Below are positions 23,427-31,196 of a stretch of 31,522 bases of DNA, piece by piece. Source of the DNA: Clostridia bacterium (GTDB lineage: Bacteria > Bacillota > Clostridia > TANB77 > CAG-508); NCBI GenBank assembly GCA_900759475.1, contig CAAEVK010000015.1, positions 1 through 31,522 on the forward strand, given 5' to 3'. The position numbers were made by a program, and so were the translations under genes. Position 1 is the first letter of the stretch. Each line of letters begins with the position of its first letter. The notes beneath the pieces were generated by a model, which had not been told where the DNA came from, made no database searches, and saw only the letters and a list, made by a program, of their open reading frames with translations.

Positions 23427-25250
23427 CTACTTTTCTTTTTTAATATATTCTACTCCATATTTATCTAATAAATCTATTGTTATTTTTCCTTCTTTTAAAG
23501 CGTCTTCTACAGTCATCATATCTCCATTCTTAAACCATACATTGACTAACTTTGTTTTCTGCGTTGGATAATAATATTCATATTTTTCATCTTCAAAAAA
23601 TTTATATTCTCCATCTGACACCTCATATCTATCACTATTAGCCATCATTGTATAATCTGTTATCTTAGGTTCATCTGTTTCTTCTATTTTTTCTAAAATG
23701 TCACTATTATCTACTTTTAATGCGAAATATGGTTCTTCGGAATTTTTCTCTTTCATAAATATTATAAATGTATCATTAAAATAACAATATTTTGTATCTT
23801 CGCCAATTCCTAGATATTCTGTAATCATTGAAGCTTTACTTGCTAAATTACAACCTTTTTCATTTAAAGAAAAATTAACATTTTGAATAACATCATAAAT
23901 AAATAGCCCATTACTATTTTTAATTTCCTTGCCATATAACTCGTTATAACTAATCATTCCATTTACTCTTACATAAGGTACTCTCAACTCATCATCTTCT
24001 GAAAACTCTCTATTTCCAGTATATTCTTTTGTTTTTGTTTCAATATCCTTATAATATTCATCAAAAGATTTTTTATCATTCGTCCTATAAAGTAGAATTT
24101 CATCTCCCTCTTTTGTCTTTAACTTTATTGCAAAATCATCACTATATAAATTATTTTCACTAATTTTATTATAAAATAATATTTCAACATTTTTATTTAA
24201 TTCTTCTTTACTTGCATTATTTATTCCAAAATATTTTATATAATCGTTACCATCTCCAAAAGTCCATTCTGTATAATCATTGCTAAAATTATCAAAAACT
24301 TCTAAAAAGTTTAACTCTTTATTAAGTGTAGCATCAATTTTATATCCATCTGTTAGAGTTCTTTCCACATCTATTTTATAATCGTTCGAGTCTAACGAAT
24401 CTTTAGAAAATATACTTTCATTTAAGTCATCTGCAATTTGTGGATTTCCACCTTCTATTTCAATTTTATCTAAACCTATCTTTTCTTCCAAGTCTTTCCA
24501 AGCTAAATCTAGTGTTCCAATCCATAAATTATTTATAGTATTTTCATCTAATGTACTTTCATATGAAGGATTCATTGTTATATTATGATTAGTATTATTT
24601 TTTATATAATTGTTATATATAAATACTCCTGCATATACTACCCCAGATAAGATTATTCCAGTACAAATTATAATTATTAAGATTTTTGAAACTTTATTCA
24701 TTTCATCAAATCCTTTCTTTAACAGAATTTTTCTTAATTGTTTTTTCCCTCTATGAATTTGGTTTTTAGTATTTTGGAGTGTTTGTCCTAATATTTTTGA
24801 TGTTTCTTCATAAGATAGTCCTTCAATATTTACTAAATATATAGCATTTTTATATTTTTCATCTAATTCTTCAATACCTTTTAACAATTCTTTTTTATTT
24901 TCTTCTTTTACTATAATATCAAGTACATCTTTTTCTATATTTTCATTTTTATCAAATACATATTGTTCATTTATTTCTTTTCTTCGTTTTTCAACGTTTA
25001 TATAATTATATGCTTTACTTTTAGCTACTAAATATATATAGTATTTAAAAGAAATGTCTTTATTCATTTCATTTTGCATTACATATATAAAAGTTTCCTG
25101 TGCTATATCTTCGGCTTTTTGATAATCTTTTACTATATTAAAAGCAAAATATTCAATTCTATTTTTATATTTATTATATAAAAACTCAAATGCCTGTTTT
25201 TCTCCATTTAAATAATCATTATATAATTTTTTATCTAAATCTCTCTCCAT
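23427..25250 (-). CDS. ECF-type sigma factor fused to a membrane-anchored sensor domain
   Basis: A 607-aa single reading frame. Residues ~1-170 are a sigma-70 family ECF factor. Region 2 includes DYQKAEDIAQETFIYV; region 4 includes the helix-turn-helix LSYEETSKILGQTLQNTKNQIHRGKKQLRK. One TM helix follows at ~180-203, then a ~400-residue acidic extracytoplasmic part without recognised domain. Normally such a sigma factor and its membrane partner (anti-sigma or sensor) are separate genes; here MNKVSK at residue 174 could be the old start of the partner. The fusion would tether the sigma factor to the membrane unless cleaved. It is a lone gene and has no in-frame CGG. Confidence 0.8.
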   Translation of the reverse strand: MERDLDKKLYNDYLNGEKQAFEFLYNKYKNRIEYFAFNIVKDYQKAEDIAQETFIYVMQNEMNKDISFKYYIYLVAKSKAYNYINVEKRRKEINEQYVFDKNENIEKDVLDIIVKEENKKELLKGIEELDEKYKNAIYLVNIEGLSYEETSKILGQTLQNTKNQIHRGKKQLRKILLKKGFDEMNKVSKILIIIICTGIILSGVVYAGVFIYNNYIKNNTNHNITMNPSYESTLDENTINNLWIGTLDLAWKDLEEKIGLDKIEIEGGNPQIADDLNESIFSKDSLDSNDYKIDVERTLTDGYKIDATLNKELNFLEVFDNFSNDYTEWTFGDGNDYIKYFGINNASKEELNKNVEILFYNKISENNLYSDDFAIKLKTKEGDEILLYRTNDKKSFDEYYKDIETKTKEYTGNREFSEDDELRVPYVRVNGMISYNELYGKEIKNSNGLFIYDVIQNVNFSLNEKGCNLASKASMITEYLGIGEDTKYCYFNDTFIIFMKEKNSEEPYFALKVDNSDILEKIEETDEPKITDYTMMANSDRYEVSDGEYKFFEDEKYEYYYPTQKTKLVNVWFKNGDMMTVEDALKEGKITIDLLDKYGVEYIKKEK

Positions 25251-25675
25251 TTTTCACCTGCTTTCATATATATATAACAGTAACTACAAAAAAAGTTTCA
25301 ATATTTTTTTAATTTTATCATATTTTAGAACTTTAATCGTACTATTCTTGCAACTTCTTCAATAATAATTTTATTAGTAAAATAATACTCATCATATTGG
25401 TATCCAAATATTTGCTCAAAATTATTTTTTGATTTATGCTCATCTCTATTAAATATCTATTCTTATACGAAACATATTTTAAAACACTTGATATATAAGC
25501 AATTAGAAAGCATTTACTAAACACTAACTAAACAAAGCCATACAAATAATAATTTTGTTTAGTTAGTTGTTTAGTAAATAAAAAAATTAAATAAAATTAA
25601 AAACCGTGAAATACTTGATATTTCTAGTGAAAATAAATTTTTAGAAATTATTAATAAAAAAGCCAAATTACAAAA
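25251..25675. repeat. Gap with a 24-bp imperfect inverted repeat
   Basis: TTTACTAAAC-ACTAACTAAACAAA (25513-25536) and the matching arm at 25554-25578 (one extra base) form a strong hairpin with a 17-nt loop. A short open stretch on the minus strand (25456-25325) reads FEQIFGYQYDEYYF and then IIIEEVARIVRL but has no start codon, so it may be a gene remnant. No other gene is seen in this gap. Confidence 0.5.
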
Positions 25676-25712
25676 AATAAAATAGCCTGTATTCTTAGAT
25701 ACAAGCTATTTA
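25676..25712 (-). terminator. Terminator of tRNA-Met
   Basis: AAATAGCCTGTAT (25680-25692) pairs with ATACAAGCTATTT (25699-25711), one mismatch, with a T-run following on the minus strand. Confidence 0.75.
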
Positions 25713-25727
25713 CATCAGTTTTATTAT

Positions 25728-25804
25728 TGGTAGCGAAGATGTGACTTGAACACATGACCTGCCGGGTATGAACCGGATGCTCTAGCCAACTGAGCTACTT
25801 CGCC
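25728..25804 (-). tRNA. tRNA-Met (anticodon CAT, elongator type)
   Basis: Acceptor GGCGAAG / CTTCGCT-type pairing, encoded CCA, D-arm AGCTCAGTTGGCTAGAGC, anticodon loop TTCATAC, T-arm GTTCAAGTC. It resembles elongator tRNA-Met, but CAT-anticodon tRNA-Ile2 cannot be fully excluded. Confidence 0.93.
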
Positions 25805-25901
25805 ATAAATACTTTATTATTATAGTAGTTTTTTATTCGTTTGTCAACAAAAAATAAAAATTTATTTTTATATTATGTAATGCATGACAATAATGCTATG
25901 C

Positions 25902-25937
25902 AAAGATAAAAGTCATAATATTATGACTTTTATCTTT
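25902..25937. terminator. Perfect 36-bp palindrome over the stop of the 94-aa gene
   Basis: Arms 25902-25919 and 25920-25937 pair over 18 bp without a spacer. The palindrome includes the TAA stop of the gene that ends at 25930. It is probably its terminator, though the T-run is weak. Confidence 0.6.
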
Positions 25938-26214
25938 CTTCTCCTGTAGATGTTTTTTCTCTATCTACCTCTTGGTTTTCTTTTGTTCTTCCCATATTTC
26001 CTTGTTTTTGTCCTATATTACAAACTTTGCCTGATTTTAGCTTGTGTAATAATTTATCTCTTTCTAAATCTTTTTCTAATTTACTTACTCGTGTTGATGG
26101 ACTTGCCCCTGCCTTTTTTAGAAATTCTGCTACTTCTTCTTCTGTTGCTTCTTCTTGGCTAGTCTCTCCACCTACATCACCTAAAGATTTAAATACATTT
26201 CTAAACCATCCCAT
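25930..26214 (-). CDS. Small hydrophilic protein of unknown function
   Basis: A 94-aa protein. The start at ATG 26214 (MGWFRNVFKSLGDV) is chosen over upstream ATGs because AGAGG lies 7-8 nt before it. It has a short amphipathic N-terminus, a Glu-rich stretch EEATEEEVAEFL, a basic SKLEKDLERDKLLHKLKSG helix and a hydrophilic tail. There is no TM or metal site. It lies downstream of rpoD but with a gap of ~115 bp and is probably separately transcribed. Function unknown. Confidence 0.6.
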   Translation of the reverse strand: MGWFRNVFKSLGDVGGETSQEEATEEEVAEFLKKAGASPSTRVSKLEKDLERDKLLHKLKSGKVCNIGQKQGNMGRTKENQEVDREKTSTGEER

Positions 26215-26329
26215 TGTAATAACCTCTTTCATAAACAATACTGTAATTATATTAACATAAAATGTGTTTTTTGTCAAATACTACTTGTTTTTAACGCTAT
26301 TTGAAAATTCATTTTTTATATAGTAACAT

Positions 26330-27559
26330 TTAATTCATATAATCTCTTAATTTTTTACTTCTACTTGGATGCCTTAATTTCCTTAATGCTTTTGCTTCTA
26401 TTTGGCGAATTCGTTCACGTGTTACCATAAATTCACGACCAACTTCTTCTAGAGTTCTTGCTTTTCCATCTTCTAAACCAAATCTTAATTTTAAAACTTT
26501 TGCTTCTCTTGGTGTTAATGTGTTCATTACTTCTTCTAACTGTTCTTTTAATAAAGTATATGCTGCTGAATCATGTGGAGCAGGGCTATCTTCATCCTGA
26601 ATAAAATCTCCTAAATGGCTATCGTCTTCTTCTCCAATTGGTGTTTCTAATGACACTGGATCTTGTGCTATTTTTTGTATTTCCATAACTCTTTCTACTG
26701 GCATATCCAATTCATTTGCTATTTCATCTGGGGTTGGTTCTCTTCCTAATTGTTGTAACAAATGCCTTGATGTACGAATTAATTTATTAATGGTTTCAAC
26801 CATATGCACTGGTATTCTTATAGTACGTGCTTGATCAGCAATTGCTCTAGTAATAGCTTGTCTTATCCACCAAGTTGCGTAAGTACTAAACTTATAACCC
26901 TTTGTGTAATCAAACTTCTCAACTGCTTTAATTAATCCCATATTTCCTTCTTGTATTAAGTCTAAAAATAACATTCCTCTTCCTACATATTTTTTTGCAA
27001 TACTAACAACTAATCTTAAATTTGACTCTGCTAATTTTTGTTTTGCATCTTCATCACCTTCAAGCATTTTCTTTGCTAAATCTAATTCTTCTTCAAAACT
27101 TAAAAGTGGAATTCTTCCAATTTCTCTTAAATACATTCTAACAGGATCTTCAATGTTAATTCCATCAAAGTCCATTGTCTCTAAGTCTTCTAGTTTAATA
27201 TCTTCTACTTCTTCTAAATCTTCTAAATTTGGTTCTTCATCAATATCATCTTTTAGAACATCTACTCCAATTTCTTCAAAAGCATCAAATACTTTATCTA
27301 TTTGTTCTGGATTAATATCTCCTAATTGACTAGCAAGCTCTCCATAAGTCATTTTTCCTTTTTCTTTTGCTATTTTTAAAATGTTCTTTATTTTTTCTTG
27401 TTCTATCTGTTCTTTTGGTTGTTCAACAGTCTTCTCTTCTATTAACTCTTCTTTTTCTCTGCTTTCTGTTTCTTCTTTTACTGCTTCTTCTAAATTTTTT
27501 TCTTGTTCTATTTTCTCTGTTTTCTCATTTTCTATTTCTTCTTTCTTATGTCTCCCCAT
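26330..27559 (-). CDS. rpoD: Housekeeping RNA polymerase sigma factor (RpoD/SigA)
   Basis: Directs RNA polymerase to -35/-10 promoters of the kind seen at 11202 and 18155. The N-terminus (~1-60) is a Glu/Lys-rich extension. Region 1.1-like follows, then 1.2 (DPVRMYLREIGRIPLL). Region 2 is AESNLRLVVSIAKKYVGRGM through YKFSTYATWWIRQAITRAI. Region 3 is next, and region 4 is LTPREAKVLKLRFGL with helix-turn-helix RTLEEVGREFMVTRERIRQIE. At 409 aa it is close to Bacillus SigA plus the extension. It is directly downstream of dnaG, as in the classical macromolecular synthesis operon. No CGG codon was found in this highly expressed gene. Confidence 0.97.
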   Translation of the reverse strand: MGRHKKEEIENEKTEKIEQEKNLEEAVKEETESREKEELIEEKTVEQPKEQIEQEKIKNILKIAKEKGKMTYGELASQLGDINPEQIDKVFDAFEEIGVDVLKDDIDEEPNLEDLEEVEDIKLEDLETMDFDGINIEDPVRMYLREIGRIPLLSFEEELDLAKKMLEGDEDAKQKLAESNLRLVVSIAKKYVGRGMLFLDLIQEGNMGLIKAVEKFDYTKGYKFSTYATWWIRQAITRAIADQARTIRIPVHMVETINKLIRTSRHLLQQLGREPTPDEIANELDMPVERVMEIQKIAQDPVSLETPIGEEDDSHLGDFIQDEDSPAPHDSAAYTLLKEQLEEVMNTLTPREAKVLKLRFGLEDGKARTLEEVGREFMVTRERIRQIEAKALRKLRHPSRSKKLRDYMN

Positions 27560-27611
27560 TTATATCCCCCCATCGGCATTCATTTACCTAAATATTATTT
27601 TAGTATGCAAA

Positions 27612-29387
27612 TCATCTCAGCTTTGATAATTTGATAATTACATCAGTCAGTTCTTTCTCTAGTTGTTTTACTTCTGACTGTTCCATGGTTTTATTTTCTA
27701 ATGTTTTAATAATATTATTTTTTCTTACAATTAATTTGTCTCTTTTATACAAATTAATTACTTTATCAATATCACTTTCCTCATAATTTTTTGCCATAAT
27801 TCCTGTTAACTGATTAATACAATCTTGATCTGCTTTAAATAAATCTAATACGTTCTCAATTACCATTGTGCCTTTTTCAAATTCTTCATATAATTTTTTT
27901 AAAATTTTACAATTTATTTCTACTTTTAAATCCTCTGGTTGTATAATTTCCTTTGTCTTATTATATACAGTTATTCCTGAATTTATTAGTAAAGCAATTA
28001 ATGCATTTTCTCTTTGTGTTGATTCTGTTAAGACAATATCTTGTTTTTCTTCTTGTATTCGTATTGGAGCTTTTTGTAGTATTTTTTCTCCACTAGTTTG
28101 CCCATATTTTAATTGATTGATTTGTGCATAAATTGCTTCTTTTGAAATATGGTATTCTGTACTAATCTTATCAACATATATTTCTTGTTCTATTTTGTTA
28201 TCAATTAATAATAAAATTTTTGCAATCTCATTTAAAAATTTTATTTTATCATTAGTAGAATCTGTTTTAGAGTTTTGTTTTAATATTTTTACTTTATATT
28301 CTACTAGTGATATTGCATTATCTGCTAGCTGCAAAAATCTACCACTTCCATATTTTACAACATACTCGTCAGGATCTTTTGCTCCTTCCATTTGTAAAAC
28401 TCTAACATCACATCCAAGTGCTGTTAAAATATCCAATCCTCTTACAATAGCAGCTTGTCCTGCTCCATCAGCATCATACCCTAGTATAACTTGTTTTGCA
28501 TATTTTCTTAAAAGCCTTCCTTGATTTTCTGTTAATGCTGTTCCTAGGGAAGCAACTACATTTTTTATTCCTCTTTGGTATAAAGAAATAGCATCCATGT
28601 ACCCCTCTACAATAATAACTTTAGACAAGTCATACTTCTTTGCAACATCTAAACCAAATAAATTCCTTCCTTTACTATATACAATGTTTTCTGGAGAATT
28701 AATATATTTTGGTTTTGAGTCATCTAATACTCTTCCTCCAAATGCAATTACTTTTCCTCTAACATCTCGTATTGGTATGATAATTCTATTTCTAAAACGA
28801 TCAATAAATTTTCCATTGTCTGTTTTATTTACTAAACTAGAAGCTAATATTTCTTCATCTGTAAATCCATTTTCTTTTAAAAAATTATATAAATCACTAT
28901 AACTCGGATTAGAATAACCTATTAAAAATGCTTTTAAAGTTTTATTATCTAATTTTCTTTTCTTTATATATTCTTGTGCTTGTTTAGAAGTTGGTTTATA
29001 TAAATTTTCGTGAAAAAAAATGGCTGATAATTCATTAATTTTATATACTTTTTCTTTTATTTTCTGTCTAGCATCATCATATGTATCAGTGTAAGTAGGT
29101 AGCGTAATACCTGCTCTATCAGCTAAAACTTCTAATGTTTCTTTAAAGTCTAAGTTCTCTATTTTACTGACAAAGTGAATTACAGTTCCTCCAACTCCAC
29201 AACCAAAACAGTGGAATATTTGTTTATCTGGAGAAACAGAAAAAGAAGGTGATTTTTCTCTATGAAATGGACATAAGCCAAAAAAGTTCCTACCACTTCT
29301 TTTTAATGTTACATATTGTGATATAACGTCTACTATGTCATTAGCACTTTTAATTTCTTCAATTAATTCATCACTATATCGCACCAT
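27612..29387 (-). CDS. dnaG: DNA primase
   Basis: Makes RNA primers for replication together with the DnaB helicase. The 591-aa protein opens with the CHC2 zinc-binding domain (Cys39, His42, Cys60, Cys63; CPFHREKSPSF and HCFGCG). The TOPRIM catalytic core carries VIIVEGYMDAISLYQRG (Glu) and LGYDADGAGQ (Asp). The C-terminal helicase-interacting domain is degenerate, as usual. The start ATG 29387 (MVRYSDEL) is preferred because AAGGAAGGA lies 7 nt upstream; two earlier in-frame ATGs have poorer spacing. rpoD follows after 52 bp. No in-frame CGG. Confidence 0.96.
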   Translation of the reverse strand: MVRYSDELIEEIKSANDIVDVISQYVTLKRSGRNFFGLCPFHREKSPSFSVSPDKQIFHCFGCGVGGTVIHFVSKIENLDFKETLEVLADRAGITLPTYTDTYDDARQKIKEKVYKINELSAIFFHENLYKPTSKQAQEYIKKRKLDNKTLKAFLIGYSNPSYSDLYNFLKENGFTDEEILASSLVNKTDNGKFIDRFRNRIIIPIRDVRGKVIAFGGRVLDDSKPKYINSPENIVYSKGRNLFGLDVAKKYDLSKVIIVEGYMDAISLYQRGIKNVVASLGTALTENQGRLLRKYAKQVILGYDADGAGQAAIVRGLDILTALGCDVRVLQMEGAKDPDEYVVKYGSGRFLQLADNAISLVEYKVKILKQNSKTDSTNDKIKFLNEIAKILLLIDNKIEQEIYVDKISTEYHISKEAIYAQINQLKYGQTSGEKILQKAPIRIQEEKQDIVLTESTQRENALIALLINSGITVYNKTKEIIQPEDLKVEINCKILKKLYEEFEKGTMVIENVLDLFKADQDCINQLTGIMAKNYEESDIDKVINLYKRDKLIVRKNNIIKTLENKTMEQSEVKQLEKELTDVIIKLSKLR

Positions 29388-29484
29388 TGACATTCCTTCC
29401 TTTTTATACATTTATAATATTCGACAGATTTAACATAAATCCTTCATTTTTTATGTAAATCTTGTCTAATTTGGCAATACTTTA

Positions 29485-29527
29485 ACAAAAAATAACAAAC
29501 AACGAATATTTTTGTTGTTTGTTATTT
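29485..29527 (-). terminator. Terminator of carD
   Basis: AATAACAAACAAC (29491-29503) pairs with GTTGTTTGTTATT (29514-29526), with TTTTTG after it on the minus strand. It separates carD from dnaG. Confidence 0.85.
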
Positions 29528-29554
29528 TACTTGTATATTAAAAAATCTTATGTT

Positions 29555-30124
29555 TCATGCTTCTGTGCCTGTTCCATCAAAAGGAATAAATTTTTTAACA
29601 ATATTGTCTGTATTTTTAGCAATAGTTTCTTGATTAAATTCTGCATAAGATGCACTAATTTTATTTTCAACTAAATCTTCTATATAATCTTTTGAAGAGT
29701 GTTCTGCAAGAACTAATTCGCTAACTAATATTTGCTTTGCATTTAATAGCATTTTCTTTTCTCCTGTAGATAATCCCTTTTCCTTTTGTTTAAAGCTTAA
29801 GTTTCTTACTACATCTGCTACTTCGTAAATATCTCCACTTTTCATTTTTTCCATGTTATCTCTGTATCTCTTGCTCCAGTTCATAGACATTTCTGTACTA
29901 TTCTCTTCTAGCACACTAATAACTTCTCCTGCTGTTTTTTTGTCTATGACACTACGAATTCCTATATCACTTGCCTTCGCTACTGGAACCATTGCCTTTA
30001 CTTCCCCTGGCATTTTTAATATGTAATAATCTTGTTTTTGTCCTAAAATGTCCTTTTCCTCTATCGCTTCAATAGTTCCTGCTCCATGCATTGGATATAC
30101 AACCTTATCTCCTACATTAAACAT
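29555..30124 (-). CDS. CarD/CdnL-family RNA polymerase-binding regulator
   Basis: A 189-aa protein. The N-terminal RNA-polymerase-interacting domain starts MFNVGDKVVYPMHGAGTIEAI and has the Tudor-like beta fold shared with transcription-repair factor Mfd. The C-terminal half (from ~60) is an all-helical DNA-binding domain (WSKRYRDNMEKMKSGD, ending LVENKISASYAEF). In other bacteria CarD stabilises open promoter complexes and controls rRNA transcription; the same role is inferred. Monocistronic: the dut terminator lies upstream and its own terminator downstream. RBS AGGAGTG. No in-frame CGG. Confidence 0.93.
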   Translation of the reverse strand: MFNVGDKVVYPMHGAGTIEAIEEKDILGQKQDYYILKMPGEVKAMVPVAKASDIGIRSVIDKKTAGEVISVLEENSTEMSMNWSKRYRDNMEKMKSGDIYEVADVVRNLSFKQKEKGLSTGEKKMLLNAKQILVSELVLAEHSSKDYIEDLVENKISASYAEFNQETIAKNTDNIVKKFIPFDGTGTEA

Positions 30125-30185
30125 GCAATCACTCCTCTTCTTTTTATGTAATTTATTTTTCCGACATTCTTATTATACTACAAAA

Positions 30186-30214
30186 ATTACCAAAAGTCAA
30201 AGCCTTTTGGTAAT
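30186..30214 (-). terminator. Terminator of dut
   Basis: ATTACCAAAAG (30186-30196) pairs with CTTTTGGTAAT (30204-30214), followed on the minus strand by TTTTTG. Confidence 0.8.
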
Positions 30215-30240
30215 TAAATTTATTTTATGTTAGCTAAACT

Positions 30241-30702
30241 TTATTGATTGGTTGAACCAAACCCTCCCAATCTTTTTCCATCTGCATTGTCACTATCTGT
30301 AATAAAAAACTTTTGAAAAATTGCCTGTCCAATTATGTCACCCTTTTTAACTTCAATGTCTTTATCGAAAAAATTGTAAAAAGCATACATAAAAGCACCA
30401 TCATTATCAGGATTTCCATAATAATCTGCATCAATAATTCCAATGCTATTAGCCATTACTAGTCCTTTTTTAAATGGATTGGAACTTCTATTGCAAAGCA
30501 TTAAATACTCATCTGCTGGCATATATGCTTTTAAACCTGTTTTTACTAGTGTTGGTTTATCACCAAACTGATATGGTTTTATTACACAATCCTCTGCTGA
30601 TTCTACATCATATCCTGCTGAATATTTTGTTTTTCTAATAGGTAAATGAATATCACTATTTTCAAATCCTTTTGCCACTTCAAATCCACGTTTTCTTTCC
30701 AT
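30241..30702 (-). CDS. dut: dUTP diphosphatase (dUTPase)
   Basis: Hydrolyses dUTP to dUMP, keeping uracil out of DNA and feeding thymidylate synthesis. The trimeric-type motifs are present: I SAGYDVES, II NRSSNPFKKGLV, III GIIDADYYGNPDNDGAF, IV GDIIGQAIFQKF, V RLGGFGSTNQ (the flexible phosphate-binding tail). Motif IV lies inside a slightly longer spacing. The start ATG 30702 (MERKRGFEV) is chosen because AAAGGAG lies 8 nt upstream; a longer version from 30747 has no RBS. 153 aa, normal for the family. Monocistronic. Confidence 0.93.
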   Translation of the reverse strand: MERKRGFEVAKGFENSDIHLPIRKTKYSAGYDVESAEDCVIKPYQFGDKPTLVKTGLKAYMPADEYLMLCNRSSNPFKKGLVMANSIGIIDADYYGNPDNDGAFMYAFYNFFDKDIEVKKGDIIGQAIFQKFFITDSDNADGKRLGGFGSTNQ

Positions 30703-30788
30703 TTTTTGTCTCCTTTCTATTTTTTTATTTTCTATCTGTTTAGACATTTACAATTATTTAACATCATTCTAAATAGTTTGTCAAGTTC

Positions 30789-30817
30789 TTTACAAAAGTT
30801 ACATAATGTGATATTAT
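30789..30817 (+). promoter_or_regulatory. Promoter of the 67-aa gene, with element shared with feoA
   Basis: TTTACA (30789-30794), 17-bp spacer, TATTAT (30812-30817). The first 17 bases, TTTACAAAAGTTACATA, recur with one change at 31144-31160. Confidence 0.55.
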
Positions 30818-30873
30818 TATATGGTAACCTATTATAAAAAAACTGCATAATTTTATAGTAAAGGAGAATTACT

Positions 30874-31077
30874 ATGGATCGCTTAACACGGTCTCACCTC
30901 ATCGCCGAAGCCATTGACAGGGTGCATAGGACTGATGGAGAATGCTACATCTATTTGTATCCATATGAGATGAAAATAGAACAAGCTAAAAATCCTGACC
31001 TTGTGGTTGAAAACACAGAGCCTCTTGCAAGAGGCAAAAAAATTCTGTGCAAAATTTCTCCCAAATGTAATAGATAG
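30874..31077 (+). CDS. Small protein of foreign composition with an early CGG codon
   Basis: A 67-aa ORF with excellent signals: AAAGGAG 7 nt before ATG, its own promoter and a strong terminator. Not recognised. The product is basic, with IYLYPYEMKIE and a C-terminal LCKISPKC pair of cysteines. Base composition (~44% G+C by eye) and codons such as CGC, CTC, ATC, GCC and GTG differ strongly from the rest of the window, suggesting recent acquisition. Codon 6 is CGG (30889-30891) followed by T. If it is read by the +1 rule, a 32-residue peptide ending at an early TGA would result; in the zero frame the full 67 aa is made. Its neighbour downstream is feoA. Confidence 0.55.
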   Translation: MDRLTRSHLIAEAIDRVHRTDGECYIYLYPYEMKIEQAKNPDLVVENTEPLARGKKILCKISPKCNR

Positions 31078-31100
31078 GTTCGTTTTATGTTGCAGTTTTT

Positions 31101-31137
31101 CCACCAGACAATATTAAACGTCTGGTGGTTTTTTTTG
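31101..31137 (+). terminator. Terminator of the 67-aa gene
   Basis: CCACCAGAC (31101-31109) pairs with GTCTGGTGG (31120-31128), followed by eight Ts. Confidence 0.95.
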
Positions 31138-31143
31138 TCGTTT

Positions 31144-31172
31144 TTTACAAAAGTTGCATATACTATTAATAA
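31144..31172 (+). promoter_or_regulatory. Probable promoter of feoA
   Basis: TTTACA (31144-31149), 17-bp spacer, TAATAA (31167-31172), with the shared 17-bp element at 31144-31160. The -10 is weak; no clear Fur box is seen. Confidence 0.45.
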
Positions 31173-31196
31173 TTATACTTCAATATGGAGGCAATC

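Noticed and set aside
25342..25524. 60-aa minus-strand ORF
   Set aside because: No RBS and a neighbouring frame looks more protein-like; at most a gene remnant.
30883..31104. 73-aa minus-strand ORF opposite the 67-aa gene
   Set aside because: The plus strand has promoter, RBS and terminator; the minus ORF has none.
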